This document shows, in pieces, positions 1 through 6,663 of a DNA stretch of 6,663 nucleotides. The stretch is from NCBI GenBank assembly GCA_033720735.1, contig JAWWBX010000245.1, forward strand, positions 1 to 6,663, written 5' to 3'. Positions within the stretch are counted from its first letter, which is position 1. The number at the start of each line of letters is the position of its first letter. The notes below the pieces were generated by a model. The model ran no database searches and was not told the DNA's origin. It saw only the letters and a program-made list of their open reading frames with translations. A program made the translations under genes and the position numbers. The stretch is from B8-G4 sp033720735. GTDB lineage: Bacteria; Bacteroidota; Bacteroidia; Chitinophagales; Saprospiraceae.

Positions 1-260
1 AGGGCAAATTCGTGATCCAGACGCTGCACCCTGCCAGCCCATCAATTGATCATCCCGGAGTGTCCGGATGGCGGCACGAGAGCTGGGGCTGCATGCAACG
101 CCCTTACAGCGCGCCCTACCAATGGTACTACAGGAATCTCGAGGACTGGCATGCTCTCTTTCTGGAGGGGGGGCTGCGCATAGAGGAAACCCGGGATATC
201 CATCATCCGCAAACACAAATGCCCGTTTCTGTCATTTTCATTGTAGCAAACAATGATTGA
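1..260 (+). CDS. Class I SAM-dependent methyltransferase, C-terminal part (5' end outside window)
   Basis: The reading frame is open from the first complete codon (base 3) to TGA at 258-260, giving 85 residues with no start in view, so this is the tail of a longer gene. The fragment begins GKFVIQTLHP, which fits beta strand 5 of a Rossmann methyltransferase. It continues through an aromatic-rich insert (SGWRHESWG, then PYQWYYRNLEDW) to an alpha-beta ending (LFLEGGLRIEETRD, then HPQTQMPVSVIFIVAN). That ending matches the last helix and the antiparallel beta6/beta7 pair of the class I fold. The Tyr/Trp-rich stretch before the final helix is common in small-molecule methyltransferases of the Methyltransf_11/25 type. 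The SAM-binding GxGxG motif would lie upstream, outside the window, so neither cofactor binding nor substrate can be verified. It converges on the downstream glycosidase gene with a 42-base gap. The fold is fairly secure; the substrate is unknown. Confidence 0.72.
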   Translation, partial: GKFVIQTLHPASPSIDHPGVSGWRHESWGCMQRPYSAPYQWYYRNLEDWHALFLEGGLRIEETRDIHHPQTQMPVSVIFIVANND

Positions 261-302
261 ACGCCCGGACCCGGCAAGATCCGGCGGCTGGAGAATAACG
301 TG

Positions 303-1820
303 CTATTGCTGTGTCCCCCGGGCGACCGGAAACAGCCTGCTTTCCACCCGGAATCGATCCACCGCAGAAATATGCAATGCCTCCAGGTCGACATCGGTGG
401 TTTGCCTGTCAATGGTGAAGCTGGGTGTGGCAGTAATGGCGAGGATGTTTTCAGGATGCTCCTGCAAGTTTGAACGATACACGACGTAATACCGCACTTC
501 CTCCATGGCATCCGCTGTCCATGAGACCTTGATGCGTCGGGCGCGGACTTTGTACCTGATCCTGCTGATCGTGATATCGTTGGTTCTATCTGCATCATGA
601 TGAGATGGGGGAGCAAGTGCCGGGTACCTGTAATGCTTTGCACGCAGCGAGTCATTGACACCATGGGGATTATCCTGGAATGTCAGGGACCGGAAAAACA
701 CGCTTCCCAGGAGGTTGGGAATACTGTCATTAAACTGCATTTGCCGGTCGATCTCATTTCCCTCGGTCCATCGCGCTCCGCGGCTGTCCGATCCCAGGCG
801 AAACGGGCCTTGCCCGATGTAGTAGTTAACACCAAAATGATGATCATTCCACCACCGCGTAACGATGCGGTAGTCCATAATGGGCCGACCCATGAATTGA
901 TAGCACTGGGGGACAATGTAGTCCAGCCAGCCATTGCGCAGCCAGGCGAGGGCATCACCAAACAGGTCGTCGTAGTTGGTTTGCAACGTATGCGTATCGC
1001 TGCCTCGGGCATCGCGACTTTTGTTCCTCCATACTCCGAACGGGCTGATGCCAAAATGCACCCAGGGTTTGAGTTGATTGATCGTGTCAGATAATTCGCT
1101 GACCAGCAGATTGATATTTTCCCGGCGCCAGTCATCCTTCCGTTCGGGAGGGAAGGCACCTCCGTACCGGGCGAAGGACAGGGAGTCCGGAAACTCCTGC
1201 CCTTCAATGCGATATGGGTAGTAATAGTCGTCGAAGTGAACGGCATCAATGTCATAGCGCCTGACCACGTCGGCAATGACCTTTTCAACAAACTTTCGCG
1301 CAGCGACCACCCCCGGGTCAAAGTAGAGGTGGTCGCCATACTGGACAAACCATTCCGGATGCTGGTGGTAAACATGTTCCGAAGCCAGTTTCGCAGACGC
1401 GAAATTTCTCACACCACGATACGGATTGAACCAGGCGTGAAACTCCATGCACCGCCGGTGGGTTTCGCGGATCATGAAAGCGAGCGGGTCAAATGACGAC
1501 CCGGGGCGCTTACCCTGGACACCGGTGAGAAATTCAGACCAGGGTTCATACGGCGAGGGGTAGAGAGCATCGCCCGAAGGCCTGATCTGCACAATGACCG
1601 CATTCATGCCCAGATCCCGGAGTAAGTCCAGTTGCGTCGTGAATTCCTTTTTCATCTTGCGCACGGACAGCCCGGGTTCAGATGGCCAGTCCAGGTTGCG
1701 GACTGTGGCGATCCAGACCCCTCTGAACTGCGTTTTGTGATGGATCGGCGCTGGGGGTTGGCACACGGCACCCGCACTGACCAGGGAGAAGAGGAAAAGG
1801 AAAATTGCCAATCGATGCAT
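303..1820 (-). CDS. Secreted family-10-like glycosyl hydrolase (GHL10/DUF187, DigH/YddW-like) with C-terminal Fn3-like domain
   Basis: This 505-residue protein runs from ATG (complement of 1818-1820) to TAG (complement of 303-305). Residues 1-18 form a signal peptide (MHRL followed by a hydrophobic run), with likely cleavage after AGA at 16-18. Cys20 is preceded by Val, which is a poor lipobox, so periplasmic export or secretion is likelier than lipidation. The GHL10 TIM-barrel domain spans about 30-400. Its family motifs are FRGVWIATV (32-40), AVIVQIRPSGDALYPS (74-89), EFHAWFNPYR (126-135), DAVHFDDYYYPYR (192-204), DWRRENIN (230-237), FGISPFGVWRN (256-266) and DYIVPQCYQ (300-308). The acidic HFDD cluster (Asp197/Asp198) probably lines the active site. 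Residues about 416-500 look like an Fn3-type beta sandwich (KVSWTADA, RYYVVYRS). E. coli DigH/YddW of this family cleaves peptidoglycan glycan strands stripped of stem peptides. A cell-wall glycan substrate here is inferred from the family. It is transcribed divergently from the SusCD operon. Confidence 0.88.
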   Translation of the reverse strand: MHRLAIFLFLFSLVSAGAVCQPPAPIHHKTQFRGVWIATVRNLDWPSEPGLSVRKMKKEFTTQLDLLRDLGMNAVIVQIRPSGDALYPSPYEPWSEFLTGVQGKRPGSSFDPLAFMIRETHRRCMEFHAWFNPYRGVRNFASAKLASEHVYHQHPEWFVQYGDHLYFDPGVVAARKFVEKVIADVVRRYDIDAVHFDDYYYPYRIEGQEFPDSLSFARYGGAFPPERKDDWRRENINLLVSELSDTINQLKPWVHFGISPFGVWRNKSRDARGSDTHTLQTNYDDLFGDALAWLRNGWLDYIVPQCYQFMGRPIMDYRIVTRWWNDHHFGVNYYIGQGPFRLGSDSRGARWTEGNEIDRQMQFNDSIPNLLGSVFFRSLTFQDNPHGVNDSLRAKHYRYPALAPPSHHDADRTNDITISRIRYKVRARRIKVSWTADAMEEVRYYVVYRSNLQEHPENILAITATPSFTIDRQTTDVDLEALHISAVDRFRVESRLFPVARGTQQ

Positions 1821-2059
1821 GTCCTGTTGATTTGACCAAAGATCACATATGGATCATGGGCACCCGGGTACCGGGCTTGTTCATTGCGTTGCCATCTTGT
1901 CAGGATCAAACCACATACAAGTCACCGGCTCCCCCTGACCCTTTTCCCGGATCATGGACAGGCCTGAACGTTCGATGCGATTGATGATTTCATGGCAAGA
2001 TTTCATTACATTGAAGGTAATTGACTGATAGACCATTCTCTAACCAAAAAACCATTGTT
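1821..2059. promoter_or_regulatory. Divergent intergenic region between the GHL10 gene and the susCD operon
   Basis: This 239-base gap separates two divergent genes, so both promoters should lie here. Compared with the Bacteroidota -7 consensus TAnnTTTG, the best minus-strand match is GATCTTTG (complement of 1837-1844), 7 of 8 positions, just upstream of the glycosidase start. No TTTG-type -33 element sits at the expected distance, so it is weak. No convincing plus-strand promoter was found for susC. Other visible structures are a short palindrome CCCGG-GTA-CCGGG (1863-1875), a 9-base direct repeat GGATCATGG (1851-1859 and 1949-1957), and an 8-base direct repeat GATTTCAT (1986-1993 and 1999-2006). 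Both starts lack a well-placed strong Shine-Dalgarno sequence; the susC start is preceded by an A-rich stretch (2047-2052). A 24-codon ORF (1954-2028) lies here but has no supporting feature. Confidence 0.55.
1986..2006. repeat. Short direct repeat GATTTCAT x2, 13-base period, upstream of susC
   Basis: Two identical 8-base copies (1986-1993 and 1999-2006) are separated by five bases, about 55-75 bases before the susC ATG. A 13-base offset is not a whole helical turn. It may be a regulator half-site pair or a chance repeat in AT-rich DNA. Nothing in the window identifies a cognate regulator. Confidence 0.3.
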
Positions 2060-5050
2060 ATGCACTACTTTTCCCCGGGGCAAATCAAGCGCTGGATCTT
2101 ACTTTTTCCAGTACTGTGTATTGCTGTATTTGCCTTTTCACAGGCACAGAATCACACGATTCAAGGCACTGTAACGAGCGCCGACGGCGAGCCGCTGATC
2201 GGAGCTACAGTGTTGGTAGTTGGCCAGCAGGCTGGAACCGTCACCAATAGTGAAGGTCGCTACACTCTGGATGTAGCTCTCCCGCCAGGAACCTACCAGG
2301 TCAGGTACAGTTATGTCGGATTCGCTTCTGAAAACCGGGAGCTGGATCTTTCGTCAGGTGGCACCCGGACGATTGACATCCGGTTGAGACCGGATATCCT
2401 CCGGCTGAATGAAGTCGTGGTGACCGGAACCGGCGGACTAACGGAGAAACGGAAGTTGGGTAACAGCATTGCCACGATGCAGAATGCTGAAATCGCGGGC
2501 TCCGGCGCTGTCGATGTCACAGGTGCGCTGACCGGTAAAATGGCCGGCATCCAGGTCACGCAAAACTCGGGCGATCCTGCTGCTGGAGTGAGTGTGCGAT
2601 TACGGAGCGCCAGCACGGTCAACGGCAGTTCGGATCCGCTGTACATCATAGACGGCGTGATCGTCAATAATCAATCAACCGATGTGCTCAACGTCAGGAG
2701 CGTCGTGCAAAACCGCCTGTCCGACGTCAATCCACAGGACATCGAACGGATCGAAGTGATCAAAGGTGGCGCAGCCGCTGCCATTTACGGCTCGCGGGCG
2801 AGCAACGGCGTGGTGCAGATCTTTACCAAAAAAGGGAGTACAGGCAAGGCCAGGGTTTCCTTTTCAACCAGCATCAACTTCAATTCTCTGCGTAAGGCAC
2901 GCGACTTCAACCAGGTACCGCAGCACTGGGCATCCACTGATATCACCGATCTCAGCAAAATCAGTGTGACAAGGTATGATTATCAGGATATCGTGTTCGA
3001 CAACAGCATGGGCACCGACAATTACCTTTCTGTTTCAGGAGGACGTGATAACACACGGTTTTTTGCTTCGGCATCGCTTTTGGACAACCAGGGGATCCTG
3101 AGAGGTACTGATTTTAACAGGGTGTCGGGCAGAATAAGGATCGACCAGATCCTCAATGACTGGGCCTCCTTTTCGGTGGGCACCTATGTCGCACGATCCC
3201 ACAGCAACGACAAACCGAATGGCGGATACGGATTTGGTGTCCTGCAAACGATACTTTTTACCAATAACATGATTGATCCGTCCATCGATGAAGACGGGAA
3301 TTACCCGGTGATGACGTTCTATCCAAATATCTATGAGTACATCGAGACCTTTGACTTTCAACAGCTCAATAACCGATCGATCAGTGATCTTCAGCTCACC
3401 TTGAGCCCGGTCCAGGGGTTGAGCATCAACTATAATATTGGATATGACAATTCCACTTCGAACGGGACCACCTATGTGCCGATCGGCACTACGACAAGAA
3501 CGTTGGGCGAGGCCAGGACATCGACAATCTCCTCTACCAAGCTCAACAATGATCTCAATGCAGCCTATGAAACAGATCTGACGGACAAGATCTCTTCCAC
3601 CACTGCAGCGGGCTACACACTGCAGTATGACAAGAACAGTGTCAGTACGATTTTCGGATCAACGCTCGCCCTGGGAGTCCAGACCACGGATGGCGCCGGA
3701 ACGATCTCCACCAATGAATTCAGATCGGAGAGATCCATTTGGGGCGGATACCTGCAGGAGACGATCGGCTTCAATAACAAGTTGTTCTTGACCGGTGCTT
3801 TAAGGATCGATGGATCGTCGGTATTTGGAGCCGGCGAGCGCAATCAGTTGTATCCGAAAGTGAGCGGTTCGTATGTCATCTCCGACGAGGAGTTCTGGTC
3901 CAACAGCCTGGGAAGTGTCTTCAGCAGCTTCAAGATCAGGGCTGCCTGGGGTCAGGCGGGCAACCTGACTGCCATCGGGCCGTTTGACTTGTTGACAAAT
4001 TACAGCGGCGTGAGCCTCTTAGGCGTTTCCGGTCTGATCTCTCCATCCACGATCGGAAACCCGGATCTGAAACCCGAGAGACAGACGGAAATTGAAATAG
4101 GGGTCGATATGACCTTGCTCAACGACAGGATCGGCATTGAACTTACCTATTATGATCAGGACATCGAAGATCTGTTGCTTGAAAGGAGTTTGGCTCCTTC
4201 GACCGGGGCGTCGTTCCGCATCGAGAATATCGGCACCATGACCAACAAGGGCTTCGAGGCGATGATCACTGCGTCCCCGATCCAGACCAGGGACCTGAAG
4301 TGGAATATCACCGGAACGTTCTCGACCAACGAGAATGAGGTCAATGGTGTGGAGGGCGAAGAAATAGGGATTGGGAATTTCGGTTTTTCCAAAGCAAGGA
4401 ATGGAGAACCACTGGGGGTCTTCCGGCAAGGCTATTACGCCCGGAACCCTGATGGGTCGTTGTTGCTGACTCCCGACGGTCGTCCACAACGGGAAAAAGG
4501 CTCGTACGACTCGGACGGAAACCCCATTCCGGAAAGGGATGCTGATGGTCAACCCTCCGGGACATCTCTCGTAAAAGTCATCGGTGATCCGAACCCGGAC
4601 TACGTCGCTTCGTTGATCAGCGATCTCACGTACAAGAACTGGTCGTTCAGATTCCAGTTCGATGCCGTGCAGGGCTTTGATATCCTCAGTTGGGACAAAC
4701 GGATGTTTTTCAGGTTCGGCGGAGGCGCCCAGGAAGGCAGGGAGTTGAATGGTGAAGAAGTGAGAGGTACCGGCGCAGCCAAGTTTGGCATTGCCGAAGC
4801 CTACATTGAAGATGGTTCATTCATCAAGTTGCGTGAGGTGGCCATTTCGTACTTGTTGAGCAATCCGCTCAGTGGGATCAACGACATCAGGTTTACGCTT
4901 TCGGGAAGGAACCTGTTTTCCATCGATGATTTCTCCAGCTGGGATCCTGAAGTAAATATGGATGCACAGAGCAACGGCTCTCGTGGCGGGGTCATGGGAC
5001 TGGTCCCGATTCCCAGGACCATCAAGTTTGCTGTGACAGCCAATTTCTAA
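2060..5050 (+). CDS. susC-like: SusC/RagA family TonB-dependent outer membrane transporter
   Basis: The ATG at 2060 gives 996 residues, typical for the family. It opens directly with a signal peptide (about 1-29, cleaved near FSQA|Q), so I prefer it to the in-frame TTG at 2021, which would put 13 polar residues ahead of the signal. Residues about 33-110 form the carboxypeptidase-regulatory-like beta-sandwich (IQGTVTSADGEPLIGATV, then EGRYTLDV and SYVGFAS). The TonB-box-like segment LNEVVVTGTG follows (116-125). The plug spans about 140-260, with the SusC hallmarks DPLYIIDGVIV (192-202) and IERIEVIKGGAAAAIYGSRA (228-247). The rest is the 22-strand barrel, with family motifs NPDLKPE (667-673), FRIENIGTMTNKGFE (719-733) and GDPNPDY (842-848). 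It ends in the C-terminal Phe996 expected for BAM recognition. No STN domain precedes the carboxypeptidase-like domain, so anti-sigma signalling is not expected. It imports an unknown oligomeric nutrient with its SusD partner, powered by TonB-ExbBD. Confidence 0.96.
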   Translation: MHYFSPGQIKRWILLFPVLCIAVFAFSQAQNHTIQGTVTSADGEPLIGATVLVVGQQAGTVTNSEGRYTLDVALPPGTYQVRYSYVGFASENRELDLSSGGTRTIDIRLRPDILRLNEVVVTGTGGLTEKRKLGNSIATMQNAEIAGSGAVDVTGALTGKMAGIQVTQNSGDPAAGVSVRLRSASTVNGSSDPLYIIDGVIVNNQSTDVLNVRSVVQNRLSDVNPQDIERIEVIKGGAAAAIYGSRASNGVVQIFTKKGSTGKARVSFSTSINFNSLRKARDFNQVPQHWASTDITDLSKISVTRYDYQDIVFDNSMGTDNYLSVSGGRDNTRFFASASLLDNQGILRGTDFNRVSGRIRIDQILNDWASFSVGTYVARSHSNDKPNGGYGFGVLQTILFTNNMIDPSIDEDGNYPVMTFYPNIYEYIETFDFQQLNNRSISDLQLTLSPVQGLSINYNIGYDNSTSNGTTYVPIGTTTRTLGEARTSTISSTKLNNDLNAAYETDLTDKISSTTAAGYTLQYDKNSVSTIFGSTLALGVQTTDGAGTISTNEFRSERSIWGGYLQETIGFNNKLFLTGALRIDGSSVFGAGERNQLYPKVSGSYVISDEEFWSNSLGSVFSSFKIRAAWGQAGNLTAIGPFDLLTNYSGVSLLGVSGLISPSTIGNPDLKPERQTEIEIGVDMTLLNDRIGIELTYYDQDIEDLLLERSLAPSTGASFRIENIGTMTNKGFEAMITASPIQTRDLKWNITGTFSTNENEVNGVEGEEIGIGNFGFSKARNGEPLGVFRQGYYARNPDGSLLLTPDGRPQREKGSYDSDGNPIPERDADGQPSGTSLVKVIGDPNPDYVASLISDLTYKNWSFRFQFDAVQGFDILSWDKRMFFRFGGGAQEGRELNGEEVRGTGAAKFGIAEAYIEDGSFIKLREVAISYLLSNPLSGINDIRFTLSGRNLFSIDDFSSWDPEVNMDAQSNGSRGGVMGLVPIPRTIKFAVTANF

Positions 5051-5072
5051 CTGAAGCTCAAAAACAAATACA

Positions 5073-6416
5073 ATGAAACATCTATTTCATACAAAATTGG
5101 CTGCAGCTTTCATCATTGTCAGCCTTTTCGCAACATCGTGTGACACTGATTTTGCGAATCCGAACAACCCCACAGAGGACATTATTTTCAGCTCCAAGGA
5201 CGGACTGTTTGCCCTCAGCGTCGGGATCAATCAATACTTTTCAACGACTGCTCTAAGACAGGTGATAGAAGCACCCGGCATCACTACCAGGGAGCTGGGC
5301 GTCACCAATACCTTCCTGAATATCAATGATCTGGCCAGGGGCGGTGCTGAACTTGAGGGAATCAGCGGTGGGATTACGAATCCCTGGGTGACCCTTCTGC
5401 GCGCGAAAGGAATGGCCGAGTCGCTGATTGCAAATGTCGACAACGCGGGGCTGTCAAGCAGCACCCGCAACAGTTTACTGGCGTACGGCAACTTTTACAA
5501 GGCGATGTGTCTTGGCCATCTCATTCAAATGTTTGAGCAGGTACCAATCAACAATTCACCTGATGGCAATGCTACATTTAGTGACAGAAGCACTGTCTTG
5601 TCAGAGTGTATCGCGCTATTGAGTGCGGCACGCGATGCAATTTCAGGTGGTGTTTCTGCCGAGTTCCAGGCCAACGTATTAGGACCGGACAGAAACCTGT
5701 TAAACAGCGTGAATGCATTTCTTTCGAGGTATCATCTGATGGCTGGCAACTACACTGAGAGTATCAACAGCGCAAACGCTGTGCTGAATACGGGGGATGC
5801 ACCCTCCATGTTCAGTTATGATGCCAACAATGTGAACCCTGTCTGGAATCGCGTCAATCCGAGTGCTTCCGACCTGAGACCCCAGACCAATTTCGGGCTG
5901 CTGGGTGCTTATGTTCCGGAAGCCGGGGATGGCAGAGTTGACTTTTACCTCGGCGCGGATGCAGGTGTTGCACTTGCCGATGCCGGAGGCCAGGCGATCA
6001 GCGAGATGCTCGGATTCTTCGAAACACAGACCTCGCCCATCCCGATCTATCTGCATGGCGAACTCTTGTTGAATAAAGCTGAGGCCTACGCGCGGTCAGG
6101 CGATCTCCCGAACGCAGTCACTGAGTTGAACAAGGTCCGGATGAAGACGGATGACCCCCTCGGCCTGAATGCCAATTTACCGGCCTGGGGAGGCAATGCC
6201 GGCAATGCGGGTGAGATCCTGGAAGAGATCTACAAGAACCGGGCGATTGAAATGTTCCTGACCGGCACGCGGCTGGAGCACAGCAGGCGCTTCCATCCTG
6301 ATTTCGACGTTCCACAGGCTGCAAACACAACCAATGAAAGGAACAGGAATTACTATCCTTATCCTACCATTGAACGCGAGAACAACCCGAATACACCGCC
6401 TGACCCAACGATCTAG
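5073..6416 (+). CDS. susD-like: SusD/RagB family surface lipoprotein, partner of the SusC transporter
   Basis: The 447-residue product starts 22 bases after the susC stop, behind an A-rich leader rather than a clear Shine-Dalgarno, and is surely in the same operon. Residues 1-22 are a lipoprotein signal peptide ending FATS with lipidated Cys23. Asp24 and Asp26 right after the cysteine resemble the acidic surface-export signal of Bacteroidota lipoproteins. The family's helical TPR-like scaffold is visible in LRAKGMAESLI (109-119), the helix around YGNFYKAMCLGHLIQMF (138-154), SVNAFLSRYHLMAGNYTESI (212-231) and LLLNKAEAYARSGDLPNAV (331-349). The conserved C-terminal segment EEIYKNRAIEMFLTGTRLEH (384-403) and the final YYPYPTIERENNPN (427-440) match the SusD_RagB signature. 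At 447 residues it is somewhat shorter than many members (about 500-550). It should cap the SusC barrel and bind substrate; the ligand cannot be read from sequence. A hairpin terminator follows 41 bases after the stop. Confidence 0.94.
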   Translation: MKHLFHTKLAAAFIIVSLFATSCDTDFANPNNPTEDIIFSSKDGLFALSVGINQYFSTTALRQVIEAPGITTRELGVTNTFLNINDLARGGAELEGISGGITNPWVTLLRAKGMAESLIANVDNAGLSSSTRNSLLAYGNFYKAMCLGHLIQMFEQVPINNSPDGNATFSDRSTVLSECIALLSAARDAISGGVSAEFQANVLGPDRNLLNSVNAFLSRYHLMAGNYTESINSANAVLNTGDAPSMFSYDANNVNPVWNRVNPSASDLRPQTNFGLLGAYVPEAGDGRVDFYLGADAGVALADAGGQAISEMLGFFETQTSPIPIYLHGELLLNKAEAYARSGDLPNAVTELNKVRMKTDDPLGLNANLPAWGGNAGNAGEILEEIYKNRAIEMFLTGTRLEHSRRFHPDFDVPQAANTTNERNRNYYPYPTIERENNPNTPPDPTI

Positions 6417-6443
6417 CATGAGGAGCTCAGGCTGAAATAAACC

Positions 6444-6659
6444 GTGATGATAGAGAGAGCCTTCCCGGTCACACCGGGAGGGCTTCTTCGCAATTGGGAT
6501 GGGCTCGGTGCGTTAGCACGCATCCACGAGCGCCTCTATCGCGCCAGGGTGAATGTGTACGCCGCCAATGGCGTGACCGTTGGGGACGACGCCTACGGCT
6601 ATATTGTCTATATCCGGCATGAGGACCTGGTGCGGGCGTCTGCGGCGCTGGGCGTTTGA
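6444..6659 (+). CDS. Small ORF resembling the C-terminal half of an ACT-type domain; probable gene remnant
   Basis: The frame begins at GTG 6444 (or ATG 6447) after an in-frame TAA at 6438 and ends at TGA 6657-6659, giving 71 residues. The first ~17 residues are encoded by the SusCD terminator hairpin and look arbitrary. The rest (LGALARIHERLYRARVNVYA, then GYIVYIRHEDLVRASAALGV) resembles helix 1, the middle strands and helix 2 of an ACT-type beta-alpha-beta-beta-alpha-beta domain. The opening strand, and any preceding domain, is missing. None of the other plus frames just upstream encodes it, so a single frameshift does not explain the loss. By hand count, GC over 6501-6660 is about 64%, higher than sampled susD lines (43% and 60%). 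I interpret it as the 3' remnant of a longer small-molecule-binding or regulatory gene. A functional 70-residue protein is possible but less likely, given its start inside a terminator. Confidence 0.5.
   Translation: MMIERAFPVTPGGLLRNWDGLGALARIHERLYRARVNVYAANGVTVGDDAYGYIVYIRHEDLVRASAALGV
6458..6489 (+). terminator. Rho-independent terminator of the susCD operon
   Basis: A 12-base arm at 6458-6469 (AGCCTTCCCGGT) pairs with 6473-6484 (ACCGGGAGGGCT) around a three-base CAC loop. All pairs are Watson-Crick except one U.G, and the stem is GC-rich. A short pyrimidine tail TCTTC (6485-6489) follows rather than a pure T run. It lies 41 bases after the susD stop, the expected place for operon termination, and no other candidate is nearby. 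The purine-rich GAGAGAG before the stem could pair partly with the tail, so some activity in the opposite direction is conceivable. Confidence 0.85.
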
Positions 6660-6663
6660 GGGG

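Noticed and set aside
261..302. Possible terminator hairpin in the convergent gap (CCGGA 265-269 with TCCGG 280-284).
   Set aside because: The stem is only five base pairs with a ten-base loop, and no T run follows on either strand.
597..1094. A 165-codon plus-strand ORF inside the glycosidase gene.
   Set aside because: It is antisense to conserved GHL10 motifs and its translation matches nothing recognisable.
1652..1909. An 85-codon minus-strand ORF overlapping the start of the glycosidase gene and the intergenic region.
   Set aside because: It is out of frame with the clear signal peptide and GHL10 start and shows no domain. Most of it is a shadow.
1954..2028. A 24-codon ORF starting ATG 1954 just before susC, possibly a leader peptide.
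   Set aside because: It has no Shine-Dalgarno, no runs of regulatory codons and no attenuator hairpin after it. An ORF of this length is expected by chance.
4019..4552. A 177-codon minus-strand ORF inside susC.
   Set aside because: It lies wholly within a strongly supported SusC coding frame, and its translation has no recognisable domain. It is an antisense shadow.
1..6663. CRISPR array, tRNA/rRNA genes, insertion-sequence ends, phage genes or a defence system.
   Set aside because: I saw no regularly spaced repeats, cloverleaf-like tRNA sequence, transposase motifs, terminal inverted repeats or defence-protein domains on either strand.

Overview
The window reads as part of a Bacteroidota chromosome. 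The main evidence is an adjacent SusC/SusD pair, the nutrient-uptake outer membrane complex typical of this phylum. A family-10-like glycosidase with a C-terminal Fn3-like tail and A-rich translation starts without strong Shine-Dalgarno sequences fit the same group. The moderate GC content argues against a low-GC gut Bacteroides. A marine or environmental lineage (Saprospiria, Cytophagia or Rhodothermia-like) is possible, but the sequence does not settle it.

Layout: (1) 1-260, plus strand, the last 85 codons of a class I SAM-dependent methyltransferase whose N-terminus lies outside the window. (2) 303-1820, minus strand, a complete secreted GHL10/DUF187 glycosyl hydrolase-like protein, convergent with the methyltransferase across a 42-base gap. 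(3) 1821-2059, a 239-base divergent intergenic region that should hold the promoters of the glycosidase and of the transport operon. (4) 2060-5050 and 5073-6416, plus strand, a two-gene operon of a SusC/RagA TonB-dependent transporter and its SusD/RagB lipoprotein, 22 bases apart. (5) 6458-6489, a strong hairpin with a short pyrimidine tail that ends the operon. (6) 6444-6659, a small GC-rich ORF overlapping the hairpin. Its last ~54 residues look like the second half of an ACT-type domain, so it is probably a gene remnant.

How they work together: SusC is the TonB-powered barrel and SusD the surface lipoprotein that lids it and binds ligand. SusC goes directly from signal peptide to carboxypeptidase-regulatory-like domain with no STN domain, so it is not expected to signal through a FecR/ECF-sigma system. 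No CAZyme, peptidase or regulator lies inside the operon, so the imported substrate cannot be read from the sequence. The divergent glycosidase may be co-regulated, but that is only inference.

I found no convincing undescribed system. The most noteworthy points are the truncated ACT-like remnant behind the terminator, the minimal SusCD pair facing a GHL10 enzyme, a variant Asp-Gly-rich loop in SusC, and a small direct repeat ahead of susC.
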